Positions 6,664-14,511 of a stretch of 17,211 bases of DNA are shown here, piece after piece; positions within the stretch are counted from its first letter, which is position 1; the number at the start of each line of letters is the position of its first letter. Source of the DNA: Flavobacteriales bacterium UBA1995 (GTDB lineage: Bacteria; Bacteroidota; Bacteroidia; Flavobacteriales_D; Sanyastnellaceae); assembly GCA_002336475.1 (NCBI GenBank), contig DDCX01000043.1:1-17211 (forward strand). The letters are read 5' to 3'. Below the pieces are notes generated by a model. That model did no database searches and was not told where the DNA came from. It saw nothing but the letters and a program-made list of their open reading frames with translations. A program made the translations under genes and the position numbers.

Positions 6664-8432
6664 CAGTGTGAAGGTGTGTGTGATGGCGTCCAGCGGCGCT
6701 TCCTGAGGACAGCAAGGAGCCATCCCAGGACCAGAACAACGGCGATGGGGCCTCCAACGGCCAGCATGGACCAGGCGTTCTCGTTGCCGCGAATTCGGTT
6801 TTCATCCAATGGTCTAAATGCGATGCTTCTGGAACGAAGGCTGATTTGTGCTTCATCGTCCAACAAATAGCTGACAGCATTCAGCAGCCATTCCTTGTTG
6901 TCGTAAATCACTTGCCCAGAATAACGGTCAAACCCAAGAGGTATGGGGGTCAGTCCTTGCTCGGTATTGCGCACCTCGTTCCGAATGAAATCGGCGTCAG
7001 AGACGACGATCAGTTGACCATTGTCTGTGGATGAATTGAAGGCGAAATCAGCATCTTCGCGCAAAGCTTCGCCCAGTCTCAGGGCATAGAAGCTCTCAAA
7101 CTTGCCTTCGAGCAGCACCGCCAATGGGAAACCTTCTTTGCGGTCAGTTTCGAAATGTTGCGGGGGCAGTTCAACGACACTCGCTCCTACCCTCACCGGA
7201 GCATTGTAAGCCAACGACCTGGCAGAACTGGAGAGGAGTATGGTGGCGTCCAATCCTTCGCGGGCATTGACGGGGTCTATGGAGCCTGCAAAATCAAAGT
7301 GAACGGGGTCGAGGTTGGCACAAATCGGATGGGCATCGGGCGCAGAAAGCGCCACGGGAGCGAAATACCAGCTGAACATTTGCATGTTCCGGTGGTCGCC
7401 CATGGGGCCCGCATTCAACATGATGGGGGCACATTGGGCATCGAGTACCATGTTCCGGTTGAGCCTTGCTCCATAGTGGAACAGCAGGTCGAACACGCCA
7501 ATCTCTCGGGTCGTGGCCATGGTGAATGACTGGGAGGCTATGCTGTCCCTGTTGGTGACCAGAGGGTCCATGAGCCACAGCATACGGCCTCCATTCATGA
7601 GGTATTGGTCGAGCAGGAGTTTGTCGCGTTGGCTAAATGTGGAATCTGGACCTGCGACAATGAGCGCGTCGAATTTGGGCTGGCGCAACGGACGGCCTTC
7701 GATCCTCTCACAGAGGGCATCTACCCGACCGTCAAGTTGGACATCGATGAGGTCAACTGTTTCGGCGAGGGTGTTGGTGAAGTCTGCCGTTTGGACGGGC
7801 TCCCAGCAGCCATGGCCTTGGAGGATGCCCACTACAGGACGACGCTGGCGCATGCCCAGCCTCATGGCTTGTCCGAGATTGAACTCCACTTGGTTGATCG
7901 CATTCTGCACCATCACCTCATCGGGCTCCATGGTTTCGGAACGCAAAAACTGGACAGGGTAATCAACGCCTTGAACAGTGACCATGGCACAAGGCCAGAC
8001 ATTTTGGAACGCTGTTATTCCGTTTTCTCGGTACGCGACCCTCGTAAACCGGAGTCCTTGTTTGTACAAGGCCAGTTCAGTTTCGCCAATGGTTTTTTCG
8101 TCGCCACTGGCAGCCACGTCTATGAAGTCCCACCGCACTTTGCCACCGCTTTCCTTGGCGAAGGTTCTGAGCTTGTTTTTGATTTCTTCGGACAACCGCC
8201 GGTACCTGGCGGGAAAGTTGCCTTCGAGGTAACACCGAACCAAGACCTCATCCTCTCCTGCTTCGATGCTCTGGAGCATGTTTTCTGTGGCAGTGGTCAA
8301 GCTGTGCCTGCGGTCCTCTGTCACATCGAAACGCCAACCCCATTGACCGATGGTGGCCAAGAGCGCTATTGCGATCAAAGCTGAGCGCCAACCTCCTGTA
8401 TTGAGGCCCTGAATGAATGAAGCCGCATTCAT
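6663..8432 (-). CDS. gldG: Gliding-associated ABC transporter auxiliary protein GldG, 589 aa
   Basis: The partner of GldF in the gliding-associated ABC transporter. Residues 16-33 form an N-terminal membrane helix. The large extracytoplasmic part carries typical GldG landmarks: FDVTEDRRHSLTTAT, YLEGNFPARYRRLSEEIKNK, VGILQGHGCWE, GGRMLWLMDPL and VVSDADFIRNEV. A C-terminal helix (AVGGPIAVVLVLGWLLAVL) precedes a basic tail, so the protein has two anchors. The start at 8432 is chosen because its ATG overlaps the gldF stop (ATGA) and gives the familiar N-terminus; an upstream extension to 8582 lies inside gldF. The ATPase GldA is not in this window, as is usual, since gldA is often unlinked. In Flavobacterium johnsoniae GldA, GldF and GldG are needed for gliding. 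Confidence 0.9.
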   Translation of the reverse strand: MNAASFIQGLNTGGWRSALIAIALLATIGQWGWRFDVTEDRRHSLTTATENMLQSIEAGEDEVLVRCYLEGNFPARYRRLSEEIKNKLRTFAKESGGKVRWDFIDVAASGDEKTIGETELALYKQGLRFTRVAYRENGITAFQNVWPCAMVTVQGVDYPVQFLRSETMEPDEVMVQNAINQVEFNLGQAMRLGMRQRRPVVGILQGHGCWEPVQTADFTNTLAETVDLIDVQLDGRVDALCERIEGRPLRQPKFDALIVAGPDSTFSQRDKLLLDQYLMNGGRMLWLMDPLVTNRDSIASQSFTMATTREIGVFDLLFHYGARLNRNMVLDAQCAPIMLNAGPMGDHRNMQMFSWYFAPVALSAPDAHPICANLDPVHFDFAGSIDPVNAREGLDATILLSSSARSLAYNAPVRVGASVVELPPQHFETDRKEGFPLAVLLEGKFESFYALRLGEALREDADFAFNSSTDNGQLIVVSDADFIRNEVRNTEQGLTPIPLGFDRYSGQVIYDNKEWLLNAVSYLLDDEAQISLRSRSIAFRPLDENRIRGNENAWSMLAVGGPIAVVLVLGWLLAVLRKRRWTPSHTPSH

Positions 8433-9160
8433 GACTTTCCGGGTTGGATTTGAAATTGTGCAATGCCCAACGCGATGGCCATATATGCGAGAAACCAGAG
8501 GAGGTCTGAGACTACGACCACACCGGTTCCGATAGAGCGGAAATGGGTTTCCATGGCGCACCATTGGATGGCGTGGTCCCATTGGCCAAATAAATCATAC
8601 GACCCCAAGGCCGAGGGGCCGTAATACATGATCAAACAAGCCAATGCCGTGGTCAGGAAGGCGACGATTTGGCTGTCGGTGCGTGAAGATGCAGCAAGGC
8701 CTGTGGCGACAAAGGCTCCACCGAGGAGGACCAGTCCCAAATAGCCAGCGACAACCGCTCCGCTGTCAATGTTCCCTGGAGGATTCCCGAGCTGGTGAAG
8801 GACAGCGTAGCCAATGAGCGTGGGGATCAGTGCAATGCACACCAGAGTGAGTCCCGCCCAGAACTTGGCCAGTATGATGCGCCTTGGATCCAAGGGATGT
8901 GTCATCAACAACTCCAGAGTGCCTTGACTCCGCTCTTCCGGAATGGACCGCATGGTGACCGCGGGGATGAGAAACATGAGAACCCACGGTGTAAAAAGAA
9001 AGAACGCATTCATTTCTGCGATGCCATTGGAAAGAAGGTTCCATTGACCAGGAAAGACCCAGTGGAACAATCCACCGATCAACAGGAAGGCCCCCAGCAC
9101 CACCGTTCCGATGGTGGAAGAGAGAAAGGCGCGAAGTTCTTTTTTGTAAAGGGCGGTCAT
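8429..9160 (-). CDS. gldF: Gliding-associated ABC transporter permease GldF, 243 aa
   Basis: An ABC-2 type permease with about six membrane helices (VVLGAFLLIGGLFHWVF, WVLMFLIPAVTM, LTLVCIALIPTLIGYAVL, AVVAGYLGLVLLGGAFVATG, IVAFLTTALACLIMYY, LLWFLAYMAIALGIAQF). It starts MTALYKKELRAFLSS, the usual cytoplasmic lead of the family. The first cytoplasmic loop carries RSIPEERSQGTLELLMTHP, the conserved coupling motif (M-S-EE-GT-E-L-P) that contacts the ATPase. It starts 15 bases after the ABM gene stop and overlaps gldG by ATGA. Length is normal for GldF. Confidence 0.9.
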   Translation of the reverse strand: MTALYKKELRAFLSSTIGTVVLGAFLLIGGLFHWVFPGQWNLLSNGIAEMNAFFLFTPWVLMFLIPAVTMRSIPEERSQGTLELLMTHPLDPRRIILAKFWAGLTLVCIALIPTLIGYAVLHQLGNPPGNIDSGAVVAGYLGLVLLGGAFVATGLAASSRTDSQIVAFLTTALACLIMYYGPSALGSYDLFGQWDHAIQWCAMETHFRSIGTGVVVVSDLLWFLAYMAIALGIAQFQIQPGKS

Positions 9161-9175
9161 GAATGCGGTTCGAAA

Positions 9176-9469
9176 TTAGGAAGCCCAGAGCACGCTGTGG
9201 CTTTGTGCGGTAGGAGGTGCTGCAAAAAGGGCTTTTGTGGCAGGCCACACTTCGGCAAATAAGCTGCCCGCACGGTAGGCATCCAGATGCTCTTGAGAAT
9301 TCCAGGTGCTGACCGTGCTGATAGACGTGGTCTTGTCATCCCGCTGCAAAAGCTTCAGGTTGCGACAGCCCGGCTGTGCCGCAATTTGGTCCTTGTATTG
9401 CTCAAAAAGCGCCAAGAATACAGCCCTTTTCTCGGGAAGGAACTCCATGTGGACGATGCGGACAATCAC
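9176..9469 (-). CDS. ABM-domain (antibiotic biosynthesis monooxygenase family) small protein, 97 aa
   Basis: A single dimeric ferredoxin-like ABM domain: MIVRIVHMEFLPEKRAVF opens strand one and helix one, with PGCRNLKLLQ, STVSTWNSQEHLDAYRAGSLF and a C-terminal strand following. Family members include YgiN-like quinol monooxygenases and heme-degrading enzymes; nothing here fixes a substrate. The start is GTG at 9469-9467, which shares bases with the TGA of the upstream SAM-hydrolase-family gene (GTGA). This indicates translational coupling and makes the start fairly certain. It lies directly before gldF, although no functional link to gliding is known. Confidence 0.8.
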   Translation of the reverse strand: MIVRIVHMEFLPEKRAVFLALFEQYKDQIAAQPGCRNLKLLQRDDKTTSISTVSTWNSQEHLDAYRAGSLFAEVWPATKALFAAPPTAQSHSVLWAS

Positions 9470-10308
9470 AGGGCTTGATTTGGAAGCAAGGGGTCGAATT
9501 CAATCCTTACAATGGAGCCGGCCTTCAGGCCAAACAATTGACTTGCGCCTCCTCCCCCTGCTGTGCTGCCATGGTTGATGGCGATTTCGAGAAGTCCCAT
9601 GTGATTGAACAGTGCGACGCGTTCTCCGTCGGGTACAGCACTGTACTGCCGGTGGATGCGGTTGACATCCATTCTGGAGGAACGCAATGGAATCTTGAAC
9701 GTGCGTTCTTTGCCCACCTCTTTGAAGGTGCGTTGGTCGATGTTGGTGATCAGGTTGCCAAAGGTGTCCACGTGCAGGACGATGCCCTGAACATAATCTT
9801 GGCCAATGAGTGGCCGCTGCCAAGCGCTCTCTACCCAGCCTTCTGCAGGACGGCCGATGACGGCGGGCACGCCCCCTTGAACAAGGTGGCATGCGACTTG
9901 GACGAAAATGTGCCGTTCGGGAAAAGTGAGTACATCGCTTTCTGAAGTCACCGTGATGTCATGGATGGCCTCGGGTTCTCGGTCGGCGATCAGAGAGAAC
10001 ACGCCATCGTCCAATCCGACATAGAATTGACCACCGAGTTCCATGACCCGGTGCAAATAATCGCCAGTTTGGTTGGTGTTCATCGCAATGATGTGCACGG
10101 TTCCCCTCGGGAAATGTTCAGCTGTAGCGCGCAATGCAAAGGCGGCTTCGTTGGTGTCAAAGGGTCGAATTCCGTGGGAAATGTCGACAATGCGAATGCT
10201 GGGATCCTGAGATATGATGGCCCCTCGCAGCGCAGCCACATACAAACTGTCCGTTCCGTAATCGGAAGTCAGGGTGACAATGCGGGGTACTGCAGAGGTA
10301 TGCTCCAT
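9466..10308 (-). CDS. SAM hydrolase / SAM-dependent halogenase family (DUF62) protein, 280 aa
   Basis: Family members split S-adenosylmethionine with water or halide to adenosine or a 5'-halo-adenosine plus methionine. The N-terminal domain shows VTLTSDYGTDSLYVAALRG (residues 11-29), IVDISHGIRPFD (40-51) and FYVGLDDGVFSL. The C-terminal barrel shows VLHVDTFGNLITNI and VALFNHMGLLEIAI with GGGGASQLFGL. Length fits the hydrolase group, and no long halogenase-type insertion is obvious. The normally conserved Asp of the VDPGVG/VDSE segment appears as Asn77 (AMNTNQ), so activity is open to doubt. It is the first gene of the minus-strand operon, 88 bases from the divergent phoH. A weak -7-like GATTTTTG is at 10323-10316. 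Confidence 0.85.
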   Translation of the reverse strand: MEHTSAVPRIVTLTSDYGTDSLYVAALRGAIISQDPSIRIVDISHGIRPFDTNEAAFALRATAEHFPRGTVHIIAMNTNQTGDYLHRVMELGGQFYVGLDDGVFSLIADREPEAIHDITVTSESDVLTFPERHIFVQVACHLVQGGVPAVIGRPAEGWVESAWQRPLIGQDYVQGIVLHVDTFGNLITNIDQRTFKEVGKERTFKIPLRSSRMDVNRIHRQYSAVPDGERVALFNHMGLLEIAINHGSTAGGGGASQLFGLKAGSIVRIEFDPLLPNQAL

Positions 10309-10338
10309 GCTTCATCAAAAATCAGCAACCTGAACGAG

Positions 10339-10346
10339 TAGATTTG
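10339..10346 (+). promoter_or_regulatory. -7 element for the phoH-purC-tsaC-cca operon
   Basis: TAGATTTG is a perfect TAnnTTTG match in the 88-base gap between the divergent operons. It lies 50 bases before the phoH GTG, giving a leader of about 45 bases. No TTG is found at the standard spacing upstream, so the assignment rests on the -7 box alone. Confidence 0.45.
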
Positions 10347-10396
10347 CACTTCCGCCGCGAGATATCCCACAACCTCCCCACAGTTTCCATTTTAAC

Positions 10397-11479
10397 GTGA
10401 GTTCAGAACGACGATTTGTGCTTCCAGACGTGCCCCCACTCGAAGTTTTTGGGGCCGGTCATAGAAAATTCGCCTTGCTCAAGGCCCATTTCCCAAAGCT
10501 TAAGCTGGTGGGTCGTGGCCACGAGGTCAAGGCCTTTGGCGCCAAAAGTGACATCGATGCCTTTGCGGCGAAGTGGGATTTGCTGGTTTGGCACCTGGAC
10601 CGATACGGGACATTGCCCGAAGACGACCTCGAGCGTTTGATGAGAGACGATGGGGTGGCCATGAAAAAAGCGGCTTCTGAGGATGACACTTTGGTCTACG
10701 GCCCTGGTGGACTGAGGGTGACGGCCCGAACACCGAACCAGCGGCGGTTGGTGGACGCCGTTCGGAACAATGACATGGTGTTTGCCATTGGACCTGCTGG
10801 TTCAGGTAAGACGTATACCGCAGTGGCACTGGCGGTTCAGGCTTTGAAAGAAAAGAAGGTGCGCCGGATTATTTTGACCCGTCCTGCGGTTGAAGCTGGT
10901 GAGAACTTGGGGTTCTTACCGGGAGATCTTAAGGAGAAGCTTGACCCCTACATGCAGCCTCTTTATGATGCGCTGACCGACATGTTGCCCTACGAGCGTG
11001 TTGCCGATCACCTTGAGAAGGGGGTGATTGAGATTGCGCCCCTGGCCTTCATGAGGGGGAGAACCTTGGACAAGGCTTTTGTGATTTTGGATGAAGCCCA
11101 AAACTCTACGGTGGCTCAAATGAAGATGTTCCTGACAAGAATGGGCCGTTCTGCCACTTTTGTGGTGACGGGAGATGCATCTCAAGTGGACTTGCCACGG
11201 CGCCAAGAGAGCGGTCTGCGTTTTGCACGGCGCGTGCTCAAAGAAGTGGACGGCTTGCAGTTCGTCACTCTGACAGGAGATGATGTGGTGCGCCACAACC
11301 TTGTCAAAAAGGTGATCATAGCATTCGAACAGGCAGAAGCTGATGGCTCTTCTGGGGGAATGGGATCATCCATAGGGCAGGTTCCCGCCAAAAAATGGAT
11401 CAGGGATGAAGACCGTGATGACGCGGCGCATGATGACGATATTGCACCCCCGAAGCATGATGATGACAACCGCCCCTGA
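10397..11479 (+). CDS. phoH: PhoH-family P-loop ATPase, 360 aa
   Basis: A superfamily-1-like ATPase, in related proteins often linked to RNA metabolism. The N-terminal region (about residues 10-100) resembles the RNA-binding-like domain of PhoH proteins. The ATPase core has Walker A GPAGSGKT (132-139), the motif RPAVEAGENLGFLPGDLKEK (162-181), Walker B VILDEAQN (229-236) and the sensor-like VTGDASQVDLP. The C-terminal 25 residues are an unusual Asp/His-rich tail. The start is GTG at 10397; no in-frame ATG lies upstream within the gap. It is the first gene of the plus-strand operon, and its last 23 bases overlap the purC start region. The PhoH/SAM-hydrolase/purC neighbourhood recurs in Bacteroidota, as far as I recall. 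Confidence 0.92.
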   Translation: MSSERRFVLPDVPPLEVFGAGHRKFALLKAHFPKLKLVGRGHEVKAFGAKSDIDAFAAKWDLLVWHLDRYGTLPEDDLERLMRDDGVAMKKAASEDDTLVYGPGGLRVTARTPNQRRLVDAVRNNDMVFAIGPAGSGKTYTAVALAVQALKEKKVRRIILTRPAVEAGENLGFLPGDLKEKLDPYMQPLYDALTDMLPYERVADHLEKGVIEIAPLAFMRGRTLDKAFVILDEAQNSTVAQMKMFLTRMGRSATFVVTGDASQVDLPRRQESGLRFARRVLKEVDGLQFVTLTGDDVVRHNLVKKVIIAFEQAEADGSSGGMGSSIGQVPAKKWIRDEDRDDAAHDDDIAPPKHDDDNRP

Positions 11480-12419
11480 GCCCTTGTTTGACCAGCGGAT
11501 GCACTTTTCCGGTGAACAGGAATTTTACCGTGGAAAGGTGCGCGATGTGCATACCCTCAATGATGGGAGGTTGCTGATGGTCGCAAGTGACCGCATTTCA
11601 GCATTTGATGTGGTTCTGCCCCGCCCCATTCCATTCAAAGGGCAGGTGTTGAATCAGCTCGCCGGTCACATGTTGAATGCCGTATCAGAACTTGTTCCGA
11701 TCTGGTTGGAAGCAACGCCTGACCCCAATGTGGCAGTGGGAAAATGTTGCGAGCCCATTCGGTTGGAGATGGTCATTCGGGGACATTTAACGGGTCACGC
11801 ATGGCGCACTTACCGCGACGGAGGTCGCATGTTGTGTGGTGTCCCCTTGCCAGAGGGAATGCGGGAGCATGACGCTTTCGATGCGCCCATCATCACCCCG
11901 GCCACGAAGGCAGAAGAAGGCCATGATGAGGACATTTCAGAGGCTCAAATCCTTTCTTCAGGATTGGTGGATGAGAAGCTGTACCAAGAAATGGCGCGTG
12001 TCACGCGGGCGCTGTTTGCAAGGGGCCAAGCCATGGCCTCCAGCCGGGGATTGATTTTGGTGGACACCAAATATGAATTCGGGATGTACGAAGGTCAGCT
12101 GATGTTGATGGATGAGGTGCATACCCCAGACAGCAGCCGCTACTTCCATGCCGAGGGTTTTGAAGACCGACAATCTCGCGGAGAACAACAGCCGCAACTG
12201 AGCAAAGAATTTGTCAGGGAATGGCTGATTTCTGGAGGTTTTATGGGGCGTGATGGGGATGAGGTTCCCGAAATGACAGACGCATTTTTGGCCGAAGTGA
12301 GCCAGCGTTACATCGCGTTGTACGAGCAAATGACGGGCATGCCCTTTTCCAAGCCGGAAGAGGTGGATACTGCGTCACGAATCAAACGAAACATAGAAAA
12401 TTGGCGCCGCGCTCATTAA
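11457..12419 (+). CDS. purC: SAICAR synthase (phosphoribosylaminoimidazole-succinocarboxamide synthase), about 320 aa
   Basis: The enzyme joins CAIR and aspartate, with ATP, to give SAICAR in de novo purine synthesis. Diagnostic segments are YRGKVRDVH (ATP-binding glycine-rich strand), MVASDRISAFDVVLPRPIPFKG, RLEMVIRGHLTGHAW, GLILVDTKYEFG and DEVHTPDSSRYF. Three in-frame ATG codons stand in a row (11457, 11460 and 11463), all inside the 3' end of phoH. An ATG further up at 11406 would add only an oddly Met-rich stretch, so the triplet is preferred; which of the three is used cannot be decided. It is followed by the YrdC gene with an overlap of about 19 bases. Confidence 0.92.
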   Translation: MMMTTAPEPLFDQRMHFSGEQEFYRGKVRDVHTLNDGRLLMVASDRISAFDVVLPRPIPFKGQVLNQLAGHMLNAVSELVPIWLEATPDPNVAVGKCCEPIRLEMVIRGHLTGHAWRTYRDGGRMLCGVPLPEGMREHDAFDAPIITPATKAEEGHDEDISEAQILSSGLVDEKLYQEMARVTRALFARGQAMASSRGLILVDTKYEFGMYEGQLMLMDEVHTPDSSRYFHAEGFEDRQSRGEQQPQLSKEFVREWLISGGFMGRDGDEVPEMTDAFLAEVSQRYIALYEQMTGMPFSKPEEVDTASRIKRNIENWRRAH

Positions 12420-13000
12420 AAAACGCCCCCTGGAGGGACGATGCTATCGCTGCTGTCCGAACCTTAAAGGCTGGGGGTGTCATCTTATACCCCACCGATA
12501 CGGTTTGGGGATTGGGGTGCTGTGCAGACAACGCTGAGGCGTTGGACAAGCTATACGCGCTCAAGGGACGCAAAGGGGCGCAACCTTCATTGGTTTTGGT
12601 AGATGCCGAAGGCTTGCTAGAAGAATACGCGCACCCGGTTCCAGAGATTGCTTGGGACTTGTTGAGGGAGAGCGCCCCGGAATCACGGCCCATGACCCTG
12701 GTATTGCCTGGGGGTAGGGATGTCGCTCCTGCCCTGCTTGCCGAAGATGGAAGCCTCGCCATTCGGGTGGTCAATGAGCCCTTTTTGCAGTTCATCCTGC
12801 GTGGAATTGATGTCCCCCTGGTGTCTACTTCGGCCAACCTGAGTGGACATCCGACCCCTGGTCATTTTTCCGAAATCAATGGGGCATTGCGCAATGGCGT
12901 CGATTATGCGTGCGCTACCGGACGAGACCGCAGTGGAAACACAACGTCCAGCATGGTGAAGTTGGATAAGGCGGGGCGCATTGAAATTTTGAGGCCGTGA
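12401..13000 (+). CDS. tsaC: YrdC/Sua5-family L-threonylcarbamoyladenylate synthase, 199 aa
   Basis: The enzyme makes threonylcarbamoyl-AMP from threonine, bicarbonate and ATP, the first step of t6A37 formation in tRNAs reading ANN codons. The YrdC signature is clear: [18 protein letters not shown] (about 25-42), the loop [29 protein letters not shown] and STSANLSG. The protein stops after the YrdC domain, so it is the short TsaC type without a Sua5 C-terminal domain. No ATG precedes the domain. The best start is TTG at 12401, within the purC 3' end, giving [16 protein letters not shown]. Its TGA overlaps the GTG of the next gene (GTGA). Confidence 0.88.
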   Translation: MAPRSLKNAPWRDDAIAAVRTLKAGGVILYPTDTVWGLGCCADNAEALDKLYALKGRKGAQPSLVLVDAEGLLEEYAHPVPEIAWDLLRESAPESRPMTLVLPGGRDVAPALLAEDGSLAIRVVNEPFLQFILRGIDVPLVSTSANLSGHPTPGHFSEINGALRNGVDYACATGRDRSGNTTSSMVKLDKAGRIEILRP

Positions 13001-14511
13001 ACTTTGCAGATCAACTCAAACACCCCGTTTTCAAGGCAGTAGGCGCTGCAGCTGATGCAAAGGGGCAGCAATCATTTGCCATTGGTGGGTTTGTCCGTGA
13101 CCTGTTGCTGGGCCGTCCGAGCAAGGACATTGACATCGTGGTGGAAGGCAGTGGAATTGACTTGGCAAGAAACGTGGCCAAGGACTTGGGGGCTGGAAAG
13201 GTGGCCGTTTTCAAGAATTTTGGAACGGCCATGTTTAAGCACGGAGGATGTGAGGTAGAGTTCGTCGGGGCAAGAAAGGAGTCCTATCAGCGCGACAGCC
13301 GCAAGCCCATTGTTGAGGATGGTTCTATTGAGGACGACCAGCAGCGCCGTGATTTCACCATCAATGCCTTGGCCTTGAAGCTCAATGCAGATGGGTTTGG
13401 CGATTTGGTGGATCCTTTTGATGGTTTGGCCGATTTGGAGCGCAAGCTGATTCGCACGCCACTTGATCCGGATGTGACGTTTAGCGATGATCCCCTTCGG
13501 ATGATGCGCGCCGTCCGATTTGCATCGCAATTGGGGTTCAGAATTGATGACAAGGCCATAGATGCCATTGGACGGAACAGCCACCGTCTGAAGATCATCT
13601 CTTCTGAACGTATCCATGTAGAGTTGAACAAAATCTTGTCGAGCCAAAAGCCCAGTGTAGGATTCAAGCTGATGTACAATGCGGGATTGCTCCATGAGTT
13701 CTTTCCTGAAATGGTGGCATTGCAAGGGGTTGAACGGCGCAACGGTATCGGCCATAAAGACAACTTTTATCACACGCTCGAAGTCGTTGACAACGTCGCG
13801 GCTGTCAGTGACAAACTGTGGTTGAGGTGGGCTGCACTCCTTCATGACATTGCCAAACCGCCTACCAAGAGGTTTCATCCCGATCACGGCTGGACGTTCC
13901 ATGGACATGAGGACCGTGGCGCCAGGATGGTTCCGAAGATTTTTAAGCGTCTAAAGCTCCCCTTGGACCATCAAATGAAGTACGTACAGAAACTAGTGTT
14001 GCTTCATTTGCGCCCGATTGCCCTGACCAAGGAAGAAGTGACCGACAGTGCAGTGCGCCGTTTGTTGTTTGAGGCAGGTGATGATGTCGATGACCTGATG
14101 ATGTTGGCCCGCGCTGACATCACCTCTAAGAATGAGGCGAAGGTTGAGCGTTATCTGCGCAACTATGAAGTTGTGGTGCTCAAGTTGGTCGAGGTTGAGG
14201 AAAAGGACAGGGTGCGGAATTTTGAGCCGCCTGTGAGTGGTGAGGACATCATGGCTGCCTTTTCAATTCCTCCTTGCCGGCCCATTGGCGCCATCAAGAA
14301 TGTGATCAAAGACGCCATCATGGATGGGGCCATCCCCAATGAGCCCGCAGCTGCGCGGGCCTTGATGATGAAGGTGGGACCAGATGTGCTCAATCAGTGG
14401 CGGGCATTTCAAGCCGACGTTTCAGGAGGAAAGCGGTCAGAAAAAGAAGCACGCGACGCTTTTGATGCGTGGTTGGATGACCTGAATGTCAGCCCTTCCA
14501 GCCATCTTTAA
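12997..14511 (+). CDS. cca: CCA-adding enzyme / poly(A) polymerase-family nucleotidyltransferase with HD domain, 504 aa
   Basis: A class II tRNA nucleotidyltransferase that builds or repairs the 3' CCA end. The catalytic head has [20 protein letters not shown] (residues 30-49; metal-binding Asp44 and Asp46) and the RRDFTINAL motif (117-125). The neck region has [17 protein letters not shown]. An HD phosphohydrolase-like domain follows with LLHDIAKP (His283, Asp284) and HGHE (302-305). The C-terminal tail is helical. The start GTG at 12997 overlaps the tsaC stop. The tRNA-Met in this window lacks an encoded CCA, consistent with need for the enzyme. The last 23 bases overlap the convergent glnS. 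A poly(A) polymerase role is possible in principle but less likely. Confidence 0.9.
   Translation: MNFADQLKHPVFKAVGAAADAKGQQSFAIGGFVRDLLLGRPSKDIDIVVEGSGIDLARNVAKDLGAGKVAVFKNFGTAMFKHGGCEVEFVGARKESYQRDSRKPIVEDGSIEDDQQRRDFTINALALKLNADGFGDLVDPFDGLADLERKLIRTPLDPDVTFSDDPLRMMRAVRFASQLGFRIDDKAIDAIGRNSHRLKIISSERIHVELNKILSSQKPSVGFKLMYNAGLLHEFFPEMVALQGVERRNGIGHKDNFYHTLEVVDNVAAVSDKLWLRWAALLHDIAKPPTKRFHPDHGWTFHGHEDRGARMVPKIFKRLKLPLDHQMKYVQKLVLLHLRPIALTKEEVTDSAVRRLLFEAGDDVDDLMMLARADITSKNEAKVERYLRNYEVVVLKLVEVEEKDRVRNFEPPVSGEDIMAAFSIPPCRPIGAIKNVIKDAIMDGAIPNEPAAARALMMKVGPDVLNQWRAFQADVSGGKRSEKEARDAFDAWLDDLNVSPSSHL

Noticed and set aside
7605..8384. A 259-codon plus-strand frame inside gldG
   Set aside because: Antisense shadow of gldG with no recognisable domain.
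8433..8582. A 50-residue N-terminal extension of GldG
   Set aside because: It lies in a shifted frame within gldF, and the ATG at 8432 gives the usual GldG N-terminus with an ATGA overlap.
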